Part shown: piece by piece, positions 46,201 through 54,589 of the stretch | Layout of the letters: every line of letters starts with the position of its first letter | Position numbering within the stretch: position 1 is the first letter of the stretch | DNA from: Rhizobium sp. EC-SD404 | GTDB lineage: Bacteria; Pseudomonadota; Alphaproteobacteria; Rhizobiales; Rhizobiaceae | DNA: 64,000 nucleotides | Reading direction: 5' to 3' | NCBI RefSeq assembly: GCF_902498825.1 | Contig: NZ_LR701459.1 | Location: 2,403,890 to 2,467,889 of the forward strand | Notes under the pieces: generated by a model | The model's input: only the letters and a program-made list of their open reading frames with translations | Databases searched by the model: none | What the model was told of the DNA's origin: nothing | Position numbers and translations under genes: made by a program

Positions 46201-46341
46201 CTATGCATCGGAACGCTGTTCACGCTCTTCGTCGTGCCGATGTTCTACACGTACATCGCGAAGCCGGAATCGGCCATGAAGCGCCACGCCGATAAGGACG
46301 TGCCTTCCGGCCACTCCCCTTCACCGGCCCCGGCCGAGTGA
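43249..46341 (+). CDS. RND efflux pump permease (AcrB/MexF-like, HAE1 family)
   Basis: A 1030-residue inner-membrane drug/proton antiporter with 12 helices and two large periplasmic loops. The first helix follows NTFIQRPVLSTVLGALI. The proton-relay aspartates are Asp400 and Asp401 in GLVVDDAIIVVENIHRH, and the second-half helix motif GIITKHGILLVEFANQRRE is present. The order adaptor-pump without an outer-membrane factor gene means it borrows a TolC-like channel encoded elsewhere. Which compounds it exports cannot be told. Confidence 0.95.
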   Translation: MNISNTFIQRPVLSTVLGALILLLGFQGLFSLSVRQYPEVEETVVTINTVYPGANADLIQGFITAPIAAAVSTTENIDYVTSQSRPSSSTVTVQMELGADPDIALTEVMSKVQQVRGQLPSQSEDPIITKGTGQQFAIMYLAVQNPNMSAEQLTEYLERVVRPRMSTIEGVAEIQILGAANYAMRVWIDPIRLAARGVTASEVTQAINASNFLSAPGRTENEYVAQAITLQSTLQTPEAFGQLPITSDGDNVVRLADVAEVELAAESDDTIVNFNGEPGIFIGVFPTPSANPLDTADAVIGELPAIADTLPDGMTVEMVYNATETISASIEEVFVTIAEAVVIVIVVILLFLGSFRSTLMPIVTIPLSLIGVCFFLMALGYSINLLSLLAMVLAIGLVVDDAIIVVENIHRHIEEGMDPMEASKKSMEEISLAIVAMTITLAAVFAPIGFTGGLTGSLFREFAFTLAGAVIISGLVALTITPMMSARVLKAGNHSRFQKAVDRTFERLANWYERMVSGSLNYRPVTMMIALSLMALTGYLFLQTSSELAPEEDEGALFSLVTAPRYATSEYTSAFVDQLADNTSDIEEVRAQFSIVGMGGQTNSAFAVWALDDWGDRERSQAEIQQDIQGRIAPVNGVEALVFAPPSLPGAGGGLPISMVIQSTGESSQVFEVAEQIRQEAQASGQFIVVQNSLSYDSPQITMTIDRDRAAALNVPISDIGNTLNVLVGGGAVAQFDRDSNSYDIITQVPEEYRNNPQALTDFFIRSTTGTMIPLSSVVSVETGAAPASIEQFNQLNAATISALPLPGVTTGDGLQTIVDIAQPILPDSFFLEYSGQSRLEIEQGNTILIAFALAIVVIYLVLAAQFESFRDPFIIMMSVPLSIFGAILPLNLGLGTINIYTQVGLITLIGIITKHGILLVEFANQRREEGFTIREAIVESAKVRLRPILMTTAALALAVVPLIIAAGAGAAARQAMGIVIFSGLCIGTLFTLFVVPMFYTYIAKPESAMKRHADKDVPSGHSPSPAPAE

Positions 46342-46356
46342 AGAACGGGCGCTGAA

Positions 46357-46400
46357 GCGTTTCCAGGTGAAGTGGATACCGTTTCGCCGTTCGGAAACGC
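46357..46400. repeat. 44-bp palindromic repeat, copy B
   Basis: This copy matches copy A (37611-37654) at 40 of 44 positions and has the same GCGTTTC / GAAACGC ends. It lies 15 bp after the RND pump stop, in the gap before the convergent BMP operon. Confidence 0.75.
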
Positions 46401-46445
46401 GACAGGATATTCGAGCCCGTTCGGTCTGACCTCCCGAGCAAGACC

Positions 46446-46482
46446 AAAAAGAAACCCGCCGGATCGCTCCGGCGGGTTTCTT
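46446..46482. terminator. Bidirectional Rho-independent terminator
   Basis: A 13-bp perfect stem GAAACCCGCCGGA / TCCGGCGGGTTTC with a 4-base loop, flanked by AAAAA on the left and TTGCATTT on the right. It separates the RND pump gene from the convergent BMP-family operon. Confidence 0.85.
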
Positions 46483-46508
46483 GCATTTCAGAGCAGTGAG
46501 AAAAACGC

Positions 46509-47585
46509 TTACTGCGGCAGCTGGTCGTCGATGCCTTCGACGTAGAAGTTCATGCTGGACAATGCGCCATCATCGGCGACAGCGCCTTCAGCGAGCCACT
46601 CGGTGCCGTCCTGCTTGTTGATCGGGCCTGTGAACGGGTGGAACTCGCCCGAGCTGATGGACTCTTCGGTGGCTTCCGCCTGCGCCTTCACGTCGTCCGG
46701 CATGTTGGCATAGTCAGCCATCACGACGTGACCTTCGGCGAGACCATCCCAGGTCGCCTGCTGCTCCCAGGTGCCGTCGAGAACGGCTTCGATCCGCTCG
46801 ACATAGTACGGGCCCCAATCGTCGATGATCGAGGTCAGCTGCGTCTCGGGGCCGAATTCGATCATGTCCGAAGCCTGGCCGAACGCGAAGATGCCGCGCT
46901 CCGCTGCAACCTGCATCGGGCCGGTGGAGTCAGTGTGCTGCGTCAGGATGTCGACGCCCTGGTCGATCAGAGCGCGGGCCGCGTCGGCTTCACGGCCTGG
47001 ATCGAACCAGGTGTTGACCCAGACGACCTTCAGCTCGAAATCGGGATTGACCGACTGCGCGCCGAGCATGAACGAGTTGATGCCCTGCACGACTTCCGGG
47101 ATCGGGAACGAGCCGATGTAGCCGGCCGAACCGGTTTCCGACATCTCGGCCGCGATCTGACCGATGATGTAGCGCCCCTGGTAGAAGCGCGAATCGTACG
47201 TCGCGACATTCGGATGGTCGCGCTTGTAGCCGGTCGCATGCTCGAACTTGATGTCCGGGTAGCGCTCGGCGACGGCGTTGGTGGCGTCCATGTAACCGAA
47301 GGACGTCGTGAAGATGATGTTGCAGCCCGACCGTGCAAAGCGCTCGATGGCGCGCTCGGCATCGGCACCTTCCGGCACGCTTTCGAGGAACGCCGTTTCC
47401 AGGCGGTCGCCGAAATGCTCTTCCGCAAAGAGACGGCCCTGGTCGTGCTGGTAGGACCAGCCGAAGTCACCGACGGGGCCGACATAGATGAAGCAGGCCT
47501 TGACCTGGTCCATCTGCGCGGCGGCAGGGCCGGCGAGCATGATCGCGCTGGCCGAAGCGGCGAGAGCGAGAAGAGTACGTTTCAT
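46509..47585 (-). CDS. BMP family ABC transporter substrate-binding protein
   Basis: A 358-residue periplasmic binding protein of the basic membrane protein (PnrA/BMP) family, many of which bind purine nucleosides. The signal peptide MKRTLLALAASASAIMLAG is followed by VKACFIYVGPVGDFGWSYQHDQGR, the family's opening pattern, and later IIFTTSFGYMDATNAVA and GVDILTQHTDSTGPMQVA. The start at 47585 suits the signal peptide. It is the last gene of the importer operon, 76 bp after the permease. The ligand is inferred from the family only. Confidence 0.92.
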   Translation of the reverse strand: MKRTLLALAASASAIMLAGPAAAQMDQVKACFIYVGPVGDFGWSYQHDQGRLFAEEHFGDRLETAFLESVPEGADAERAIERFARSGCNIIFTTSFGYMDATNAVAERYPDIKFEHATGYKRDHPNVATYDSRFYQGRYIIGQIAAEMSETGSAGYIGSFPIPEVVQGINSFMLGAQSVNPDFELKVVWVNTWFDPGREADAARALIDQGVDILTQHTDSTGPMQVAAERGIFAFGQASDMIEFGPETQLTSIIDDWGPYYVERIEAVLDGTWEQQATWDGLAEGHVVMADYANMPDDVKAQAEATEESISSGEFHPFTGPINKQDGTEWLAEGAVADDGALSSMNFYVEGIDDQLPQ

Positions 47586-47661
47586 GGTTTTTGCCCTTGT
47601 TTGTTTGGAGGTTGAACTGAAATCCCGATCCGTCCTTCTTTCTGGCATCGCTCGGTCCTCC

Positions 47662-48582
47662 CTACCGTTCTGGAACGAAGGGCTGGGCAAGCGAGGCGGG
47701 ACGGTTGATGAGCGTCAGGCGGCGATCCATCGAAATCAAAACGAGAACGACGATCGTCGCGAGATAGGGAAGCATCGACACGAACTGCGAGGGAATGCCG
47801 ACGCCGAGCGCCTGGGCATGCAGTCCGCCGATGGAAACGGCGCCGAAGAGATAGGCACCGGCAAGAAGTCGAAGCGGCCGCCAGGAAGCGAAGACAACGA
47901 GCGCCAGCGCGATCCAGCCGCGCCCGGCCGACATGTTCTCCACCCATTGCGGCGTATAGACGAGCGACAGATGCGCCCCGGCAAGACCGGAGCAGACACC
48001 CCCGAACAGCACCGCTAGATAGCGCACGCGGATGACCGATACGCCGAGCGCATGGGCCGAGCCGTGGTTGTCGCCGATCGCGCGCAGCCGCAAGCCGGCG
48101 CGCGTCCTGAACAGGAACCAGGCGACACCGATGACCAAGCCGATCGAGGCGTAGAAAAGCAGATCCTGCCCGAACAGGATCCGGCCGATCACGGGAATGT
48201 CGGTCAGAACCGGAATATCGAGAACCGGAAGGCGAACGCCCGGAAGTCCTATGAAGCTTTCGCCGATCATCCCGGACAGCCCAAGTCCGAGGATCGTCAA
48301 CGCCAGGCCGGTGGCCACCTGATTGGCGACGAGGGTCAGCGTCAGGAAACCGAAGAGCAGCGAGAACGCCCCGCCGGCGATCATGCCGCAGACGACGCCG
48401 ACCAGCGCGGACCCGGAGATCTGCGCGCCGGCAAAGGCGCAGACCGCGCCCATGATCATCATGCCTTCGACACCGAGATTGAGGACGCCGGAGCGCTCGA
48501 CGACCAGCTCGCCGATGGCAGCGAGCACCAGCGGCGTTGCGGCCGTCATCACCGAAATCAGAACGGCTTCGAAGAAACCCAT
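47662..48582 (-). CDS. ABC transporter permease (second permease, BMP/nucleoside-type)
   Basis: A 306-residue inner-membrane permease of the branched-chain amino acid/ribose permease fold. The segment LVLAAIGELVVERSGVLNLGVEGMMIMGA is typical of the YufQ/NupQ-type permease of nucleoside importers. The start at 48582 follows GGAGG and overlaps the preceding permease's stop by one base (TGATG), so translation is coupled. Confidence 0.92.
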   Translation of the reverse strand: MGFFEAVLISVMTAATPLVLAAIGELVVERSGVLNLGVEGMMIMGAVCAFAGAQISGSALVGVVCGMIAGGAFSLLFGFLTLTLVANQVATGLALTILGLGLSGMIGESFIGLPGVRLPVLDIPVLTDIPVIGRILFGQDLLFYASIGLVIGVAWFLFRTRAGLRLRAIGDNHGSAHALGVSVIRVRYLAVLFGGVCSGLAGAHLSLVYTPQWVENMSAGRGWIALALVVFASWRPLRLLAGAYLFGAVSIGGLHAQALGVGIPSQFVSMLPYLATIVVLVLISMDRRLTLINRPASLAQPFVPER

Positions 48583-49700
48583 CAGCGTGCCTCCACCGGT
48601 GCCGGTGTCTGGTGCGGTGCCGCCACGCTCGTCACCTTGGCGGTAGAGCGCAGGCGGATGCGGTAGTGGATCAGCGTGTCGCAAGCGAGCACAAAGAACA
48701 GAAGTGCGCCCTGGAAGAGCCGCGCGACCTTGTCCGAGACCCCGATCGAGATCTGCGCCGCCTCGCCACCGAGATAGGTGAGCGCGAGAACGAGACCCGC
48801 GGCAACGATGCCGAGCGGGTTCAAGCGACCGAGAAAGGCGACGATGATCGCCGTGAAGCCGTAGCCCGGCGAAATCACCGGCCGCAGCTGCCCTATAGCG
48901 CCAGAGACTTCCGCAATGCCCGCAAGCCCTGCCATGGCACCGGAAAAGAGGAAGGCGAAGAACACCATCTTGGTCGCCGAAAAGCCGGCAAATCGCCCTG
49001 CCCGAGCCGACTGGCCCAGCACCGAAATCTCGAAGCCCTTGAGCGTGCTGCGCATCATGAACCAGGTCGCAAGTGCCGCGACGATGGCGAAGATGAGGCC
49101 CCAATGCGCACGCCCGCCATCGAGGATTTCCGGCAGGATCGCTGAGGCATTGAAATTCCGCGTCTCGGGAAAGTTGAAGCCTTCAGGGTTGCGCCACGGC
49201 CCGCGCACCAGCCAGTCGAGAAAGAGCTGCGCCACGTAGACCAGCATCAGACTCGTCAGGATTTCATTGGTGTTGAACTTGGCTTTGAGAAGCGCCGGGA
49301 TCGCAGCGTAGAGCGCACCGCCGATCGCACCCGAGATCATCATCAGCGGCAGCACGAGCGGGGATTCCCAGCCATGGAACATCACCGGAATGACTGAGCC
49401 GGCGATGGCGCCCATCACGAACTGGCCTTCGGCGCCGATATTCCAGTTGTTGGAGCGAAAACAGACCGAAAGCCCGACCGCGATCAGAATGAGCGGCGTC
49501 GCCTTGATGGCCAGCTCATGCAGCGACCAGCCGACAAGCAGCGGATCGATGAAGAAATAGAACATCGCCTCGGCCGGGTTCTTGCCGAGCGCCAGAAACA
49601 GGATCGCCCCGACGATCAGCGTCAGGACGAGCGCGATGAAAGGCGAGAGGATCGAAAAGAGCTTGGATCGCTCTGGACGCTTTTCCAGTTCAATGCGCAT
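48582..49700 (-). CDS. ABC transporter permease (first permease, BMP/nucleoside-type)
   Basis: A 372-residue permease with about ten helices. The stretch ELAIKATPLILIAVGLSVCFRSNNWNIGAEGQFVMGAI is typical of the YufP/NupP-type permease of BMP importers. It overlaps the ATPase gene by 11 bp at its start and the second permease by one base at its end. The two permeases form the transmembrane channel as a heterodimer. Confidence 0.92.
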   Translation of the reverse strand: MRIELEKRPERSKLFSILSPFIALVLTLIVGAILFLALGKNPAEAMFYFFIDPLLVGWSLHELAIKATPLILIAVGLSVCFRSNNWNIGAEGQFVMGAIAGSVIPVMFHGWESPLVLPLMMISGAIGGALYAAIPALLKAKFNTNEILTSLMLVYVAQLFLDWLVRGPWRNPEGFNFPETRNFNASAILPEILDGGRAHWGLIFAIVAALATWFMMRSTLKGFEISVLGQSARAGRFAGFSATKMVFFAFLFSGAMAGLAGIAEVSGAIGQLRPVISPGYGFTAIIVAFLGRLNPLGIVAAGLVLALTYLGGEAAQISIGVSDKVARLFQGALLFFVLACDTLIHYRIRLRSTAKVTSVAAPHQTPAPVEAR

Positions 49701-51276
49701 GGGCAGCCTCCGGCACCGTATTGCCCTCGGGGTCGGCCTCAGGCGCCGCTCCTCCCATCAGCAACCCGATCCGCTCGCGCGTCAATGTCCGGGCCGGCTC
49801 GGACGCGCTCAGCCGTCCGTGATGGATGACGGCGATCGAATGCGCGATCTCGAAAACCTCGTCGAGGTCCTGGCTGATGACCACCACCGCGGCACCGGAT
49901 TTGGCCAGATCGACGATCGCCTGGCGGATGCGGCTTGCGGCGCCGGCATCCACGCCCCAGGTCGGCTGATTGACGACCAGCACCGAGAGATCGCGGTCGA
50001 GCTCCCGCCCCATGATGAATTTCTGCAGATTGCCGCCCGAAAGCGCGGAAGCATGCGGATCGACGCCGGATTTGCGCACATCCATCGCCTTGATCACCCG
50101 CTCGGTCGCGGCCCAGACGGCATCCCGCTTCAACAGGCCGAGTCCGCCGCCGAGAAAGGTCTTCGCATCCGAGGCATGGCGCGCCAGCACCATGTTGTCC
50201 GAAAGCTTCATCTGCGAGACGGCGCCGTGTCCATGGCGCTCTTCCGGCACGAAGCCGCAACCAAGCAGGCGCCGCTCCGTGATGCCCTTGCGGCCGACAT
50301 CCTGACCGACGAGCCGCACGGAATCGGCGCGGTTGGTCGTCACCTCGCCCGACAGCGCATCGAACAGCTCGCTTTGGCCGTTACCCGCAACGCCTGCGAT
50401 GGCAACAACTTCGCCGCTTTTCACGGTGAGATCGATGTCCCTCAGTGACACCGCGAACGGCGTGCGCGCCGGAAGGCTGAGCTGCCTCGTTTCGACCAGA
50501 ACCCGGCCATCGCCCGCATTCGATCCGATCGTGACATCGGCCACATCGCCGCCGACCATCATCCGTGCAAGCGAGGCGACCGTCTCCTGGCGGGGATCGC
50601 AGGCGCCGACGACCTTGCCGTGGCGCAGAACGGTCGCGCGGTCGCAGATGCGCCGCACCTCTTCCAGCCGGTGGCTGATATAGAGGATCGAGCGGCCTTC
50701 GCTGCGCAGCTGCTCCAGCGTCTCGAAGAGCCGGTCGGCCTCCTGCGGCGTCAGCACCGATGTCGGCTCGTCCAAGATGATCAGCTGCGGGTCCTGCAGA
50801 AGGGTGCGCACGATCTCGATACGTTGCCGCTCGCCCACCGAAAGATCGGCGACCAGCGCGTTGGGATCGAGCGGCAGGCCGTAGCCCTCCGACAACGCCC
50901 GTGCCTGCTCGGCGATCTCGCCGATCGGCACGCTGTCATCCAGAGATAGCGCGATGTTTTCGGCGACCGTAAGGGCCTCGAACAGCGAGAAGTGCTGGAA
51001 CACCATGCCGATGCCGAGATGGCGCGCCTGGAAGGGGCTGCCGATCGACACAGGCTCGCCCTTCCAGACGATCTGGCCTGCATCCGGCGCAAGCACGCCG
51101 AACAGCATCTTGACGAGCGTCGACTTGCCCGCGCCGTTCTCGCCGAGAAGCGCATGGATTTCGCCGGGCGCGATCTCGAGACTGATGGCGTCGCAGGCCT
51201 TGAGCGTGCCGAAAATCTTCGTCAGGCCGGCAAGCGCCAGCAATGGCGCTGAAGATCGATTATCGCTTGCCTGCAC
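49690..51276 (-). CDS. ABC transporter ATP-binding protein (double-domain, sugar/nucleoside type)
   Basis: A 528-residue protein with two fused ATPase domains, as in ribose- and nucleoside-type importers. Domain 1 has Walker A GENGAGKST near residue 45, signature LSVGERQRIEI and Walker B LIILDEPTSVLTP. Domain 2 has a changed Walker A (GVAGNGQSE) and LSGGNLQKF as signature, so it is probably degenerate for hydrolysis, which is normal for this family. It is the first gene of the importer operon, with a palindrome 45 bp upstream. Confidence 0.93.
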   Translation of the reverse strand: MQASDNRSSAPLLALAGLTKIFGTLKACDAISLEIAPGEIHALLGENGAGKSTLVKMLFGVLAPDAGQIVWKGEPVSIGSPFQARHLGIGMVFQHFSLFEALTVAENIALSLDDSVPIGEIAEQARALSEGYGLPLDPNALVADLSVGERQRIEIVRTLLQDPQLIILDEPTSVLTPQEADRLFETLEQLRSEGRSILYISHRLEEVRRICDRATVLRHGKVVGACDPRQETVASLARMMVGGDVADVTIGSNAGDGRVLVETRQLSLPARTPFAVSLRDIDLTVKSGEVVAIAGVAGNGQSELFDALSGEVTTNRADSVRLVGQDVGRKGITERRLLGCGFVPEERHGHGAVSQMKLSDNMVLARHASDAKTFLGGGLGLLKRDAVWAATERVIKAMDVRKSGVDPHASALSGGNLQKFIMGRELDRDLSVLVVNQPTWGVDAGAASRIRQAIVDLAKSGAAVVVISQDLDEVFEIAHSIAVIHHGRLSASEPARTLTRERIGLLMGGAAPEADPEGNTVPEAAHAH

Positions 51277-51301
51277 GCTTATGATCCTGACAGCACCACG
51301 A

Positions 51302-51347
51302 TGGCCTCACTAGGCCACCGATTGTGCAATGAACGCAACTGCACAAT
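51302..51347. promoter_or_regulatory. Palindromic operator region before the BMP importer operon
   Basis: ATTGTGCA (51321-51328) and its exact inverse TGCACAAT (51340-51347) are separated by 11 bases. A second perfect inverted repeat, TGGCCT-CACT-AGGCCA (51302-51317), lies between it and the ATPase start. There is no T-run, so the first is more like an operator for a dimeric regulator than the terminator of the upstream gene. Confidence 0.5.
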
Positions 51348-51370
51348 GCTTCACCATTCCACCGGCGATT

Positions 51371-52348
51371 TCAAGGGATCAGCAGCGTCGTACCCGTTGT
51401 TTTCCGTGCTTCGAGATCACGATGTGCCTGCGCGGCATCGGCCAGCTTGTAGCGCTGGTTCACGTCGATCTTCACCTTGCCGCTGGCAACCATGTCGAAC
51501 AATGCCTTTGCAGATGCCTCGAGGTCGGGGCGCATTGCGTTGTAAGTGAACAGCGTCGGTCGCGTCATGTAGAGCGAACCCTTTCGCGACAGGAGCCCGA
51601 CGTCGAACCCTTCGATCGGCCCGGACGACTGGCCGAAGCTGACGAAGAGGCCACGCGGTCTCAGGCAGTCCAGCGAATTCGGGAACGTGTCCTTGCCGAC
51701 GGAATCATAGACGACGTCGCAGCCGCGTCCACCGGTGATCTCCTTCACACGGGCGACGAAATCCTCGCTCGAATAGTCGATCACGTGGTCGTAACCGGCA
51801 GCGCGCGCGAGCTCGGCTTTCGCCGGCGAACTGACGGTGCCGATGATGGTGGCACCGATCGACCGTGCCCATTGGCCGGCAATAAGGCCGACGCCGCCGG
51901 CTGCCGCGTGGAAGAGGATCGTTTCGCCGGCCTTCAGTTCGTGCGTCCGGCAGAACAGATATTCGACCGTCATGCCCTTCAGCATCATGGCGGCGGCCGT
52001 CTCCAGATCGATCGTGTCCGGCACCTTCACCAATTTGTCGGCCGCAATGAGCCTCTCCTCGGCATAAGCGCCAACGGTGCTGACATAGGCGACGCGATCG
52101 CCGGCCTTCAAGTGGTCCACGCCTTCACCCAGCGCCAAGACTTCACCGGCGCCCTCGCCGCCGGGAATCACGGGCAGGCCGTTCGGAGCCGGATACAGGC
52201 CGGTGCGGAAATAGACGTCGATGAAATTAAGCCCGATGGCGGTTTGGCGGATCAGCGCCTCGCCCTTGCCGGGCGTGCCGACCGTCACGTCGTCATAAAC
52301 CAGGGCATCCGGCCCGCCATGCGCATGAACCACAATCGCCTTGGTCAT
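51371..52348 (-). CDS. qor: NADPH:quinone oxidoreductase (zinc-free MDR family)
   Basis: A 325-residue medium-chain reductase of the quinone oxidoreductase type. It begins with the pattern AIVVHAHGGPDALVYDDVTVG, has GLNFIDVYFRTGLYPAP and GGEGAGEVLALGEGV, and the NADPH-binding loop HAAAGGVGLIAGQWA. The zinc-binding cysteines of alcohol dehydrogenases are absent. It lies upstream of the BMP operon on the same strand and downstream of pcs. Confidence 0.9.
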   Translation of the reverse strand: MTKAIVVHAHGGPDALVYDDVTVGTPGKGEALIRQTAIGLNFIDVYFRTGLYPAPNGLPVIPGGEGAGEVLALGEGVDHLKAGDRVAYVSTVGAYAEERLIAADKLVKVPDTIDLETAAAMMLKGMTVEYLFCRTHELKAGETILFHAAAGGVGLIAGQWARSIGATIIGTVSSPAKAELARAAGYDHVIDYSSEDFVARVKEITGGRGCDVVYDSVGKDTFPNSLDCLRPRGLFVSFGQSSGPIEGFDVGLLSRKGSLYMTRPTLFTYNAMRPDLEASAKALFDMVASGKVKIDVNQRYKLADAAQAHRDLEARKTTGTTLLIP

Positions 52349-52378
52349 TCTATTCTCCTCGTAAGCTGTCGGGATTGC

Positions 52379-53134
52379 TCAGGCAGTGCGTGCGCCGAGC
52401 TTGGGAAACCATTGCATGATCCCGCCAATCACCGAGAGGTAGAGCGCGCTGAGGCTCACCGCCCATTGCAGCCAAAGCGGGCTGTCGAAATGCAGGAGCA
52501 GGGCCCAACCGGACAGGACGCACCAAATCAGGAAGATCGGAAGGTTGAGCGCCCGCAATCGGATGACGCGCACGGGATGCAGGAAATAGATCGGCAAAAA
52601 GGTCAGGATCACCGCAACGAAGACGACGATCATCGCCGTCCATTCGCTCGCCTCGATGGCGAAAAGCGTGAACACCAGCATGTTCCAGACGACCGGAAAG
52701 CCGGAGAAGAAGTTCTCGGACGTCTTCATGCCCATATTGGCGTAGTAGATCGCGCTCGAAATCACGATCAGCGCGGCGCAGACGAAGGACATGATCTCGC
52801 CGATCATCCCGCTCTGATAGAGCGCAAAAGCCGGTATCAGCACATAGGTGACGTAATCGATCACGTTGTCGAGCTGTTCGCCAGACCAGCCCGGCAACAC
52901 TTCCTTGACGTTCAGCCGGCGCGCGATCGGTCCATCGATCCCATCGACGAGCAAGGCGAAGCCGAGCCACCAGAACATGTCGACGAAGCGCAGTTCCGCC
53001 GCTGCAACGACTGCAAGGAATGCCAGATAGGCACCGGATGCCGTGAGGATATGCACCGAAAAGGCGCGAATCTCGGCATAAGGCAGCCGTCGATAGCTAT
53101 AGAGTTTGGTGCCGATGCGGCGCAGAAGTGTCAT
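52379..53134 (-). CDS. pcs: Phosphatidylcholine synthase (CDP-diacylglycerol-choline phosphatidyltransferase)
   Basis: A 251-residue inner-membrane enzyme with about eight helices that joins choline to CDP-diacylglycerol, making phosphatidylcholine in one step. The CDP-alcohol phosphotransferase motif is complete: Asp64, Asp67-Gly68, Ala71-Arg72, Gly85, Asp89 and Asp93 (VDGIDGPIARRLNV and GEQLDNVIDYV). The N-terminus and length match rhizobial Pcs. This lipid is typical of plant- and animal-associated alphaproteobacteria. The gap to the divergent UbiH-like gene is 216 bp. Confidence 0.93.
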   Translation of the reverse strand: MTLLRRIGTKLYSYRRLPYAEIRAFSVHILTASGAYLAFLAVVAAAELRFVDMFWWLGFALLVDGIDGPIARRLNVKEVLPGWSGEQLDNVIDYVTYVLIPAFALYQSGMIGEIMSFVCAALIVISSAIYYANMGMKTSENFFSGFPVVWNMLVFTLFAIEASEWTAMIVVFVAVILTFLPIYFLHPVRVIRLRALNLPIFLIWCVLSGWALLLHFDSPLWLQWAVSLSALYLSVIGGIMQWFPKLGARTA

Positions 53135-53350
53135 GCGATGAGGCTATCCAAGCAAGAGCGGACAGGCAACGCCGACGATCACCGACGCGTGAAGACAATT
53201 GCGGCAAGCGTGCGTTTATGGCTAGAACCCGTTGACAACATACACAATTATGTTGCCGCTGCGGCTTTTGATCCTTGCCCATTGCGGCCGGGACCAACGA
53301 CCCCATTTCAACGGGAAAGCTGATGCATCGGGAAGCTGGAGCGTGATGCC

Positions 53351-54589
53351 ATGACGAAGACATTCGATGCGGTCGTGATCGGTGGAGGCCTCGCCGGCTG
53401 CGCCGCGGCTCTTTTGCTTGCCCATGGCGGCCGCTCGGTCGGCTTCGTCGCACCGAAATCACCCGTCAAGGATGGGCGCACCACCGCTCTGCTCATGCCG
53501 TCGATCGCGCTTCTGGAAGAGCTCGGCGTCTGGCCGCGCCTCGATGGCAAAACCGCGCCGCTGCGCACCATGAGGATCGCCGATGCGAGCCGCAGGCTGC
53601 TGCGCGCGCCGACCGTCTCCTTCAATTCCTCAGAGATCGACGAGGACTCCTTCGGTCATAACGTCGCGAATGCCGATCTTCTCGCCGCGCTTGACGAACG
53701 GATCGCCGAAACGCCGGCCATCACCCGCTTCGACCAGCCGGCACGATCCGTCGCGCCGGAAGCCGCAGCACCCGTGGTCACGCTTGCCGATGGCACGGAG
53801 GTCGAGGGCCGGCTGATCATCGCCGCCGATGGCCGCAATTCCGTGGCGCGCGAAGCTGCCGGCATCAAGACCCGCATCTGGTCCTATCCCCAGTCGGCGA
53901 TCGTGCTCACCTTTGCCCATCGCCTGCCCCACCGCGATGTCTCGACCGAGTTTCACACCGAGGAAGGTCCGTTCACGCAGGTGCCGCTCCCCGGCGACCG
54001 CTCGAGTCTCGTCTGGGTCGTCAAACCCGACCACGCCGAGCGTATCCTCGCCCTCTCGCCGGATGCGCTGAACCGCGAGATCGAGGATCGGCTGCAGTCG
54101 ATCCTGGGGGCCGTCACGGTCGAGAGCCAGCTTCAGCGTTTCCCGCTTTCCGGCATGGTCGCGGAAAGCTTCGGCCGCGGCGCCATCGCACTCGTCGGCG
54201 AAGCCGCCCACCTCTTCCCGCCGATCGGCGCGCAGGGCCTCAATCTCGGAATGCGTGACGTGTCGGAACTTCGCAATCTTCCGGCCTATCTGGAGGATCG
54301 GGCGAGCGTCGAGGCCGCGATTACAAAGTTCGACCGCGCTCGCCGGCCCGATATCGTCAGCCGCACCCAGGCGGTCGATCTTCTCAACCGATCGCTGCTC
54401 AATGGTTTCCTGCCCGTGCAGTTCGCTCGCGCGGCGGGCCTCACGCTGCTTGCCGGCACCGGTCCCGTAAGGCAGTTGGCGCTGAAGGAAGGCATGAAGC
54501 CCGGCAGCGCGCTCACCGGTTTTGGTGGTCGCTTAAGGGAACAGATCCGGCGGAAGCGCGCCGGAAGTGATCGCGAGCAGCAGCGCTGA
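53351..54589 (+). CDS. UbiH/UbiF-family FAD-dependent hydroxylase
   Basis: A 412-residue flavoprotein monooxygenase of the ubiquinone-biosynthesis hydroxylase group. The FAD dinucleotide motif is VVIGGGLAGCAAALLL at the N-terminus, a DG motif is seen in IIAADGRNSVARE near residue 160, and the second FAD motif is ALVGEAAHLFPPIGAQGLNLG near 280. The usual GD is GE here. Which ring position of ubiquinone it hydroxylates (UbiH, UbiI, UbiF or the alphaproteobacterial UbiL) cannot be fixed. Its 3' end overlaps the AEC transporter gene by 57 bp. Confidence 0.88.
   Translation: MTKTFDAVVIGGGLAGCAAALLLAHGGRSVGFVAPKSPVKDGRTTALLMPSIALLEELGVWPRLDGKTAPLRTMRIADASRRLLRAPTVSFNSSEIDEDSFGHNVANADLLAALDERIAETPAITRFDQPARSVAPEAAAPVVTLADGTEVEGRLIIAADGRNSVAREAAGIKTRIWSYPQSAIVLTFAHRLPHRDVSTEFHTEEGPFTQVPLPGDRSSLVWVVKPDHAERILALSPDALNREIEDRLQSILGAVTVESQLQRFPLSGMVAESFGRGAIALVGEAAHLFPPIGAQGLNLGMRDVSELRNLPAYLEDRASVEAAITKFDRARRPDIVSRTQAVDLLNRSLLNGFLPVQFARAAGLTLLAGTGPVRQLALKEGMKPGSALTGFGGRLREQIRRKRAGSDREQQR

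Noticed and set aside
49982..50260. Degenerate Walker A in the second half of the BMP ATPase, first read as a sign of a pseudogene
   Set aside because: The altered second ATPase site is normal in double-domain ribose/nucleoside-type ATPases, and the frame is intact over the full expected length.
51329..53323. 664-residue open frame antisense to qor and pcs
   Set aside because: It spans two well-supported genes on the opposite strand and has the same compositional signature as other shadow frames.
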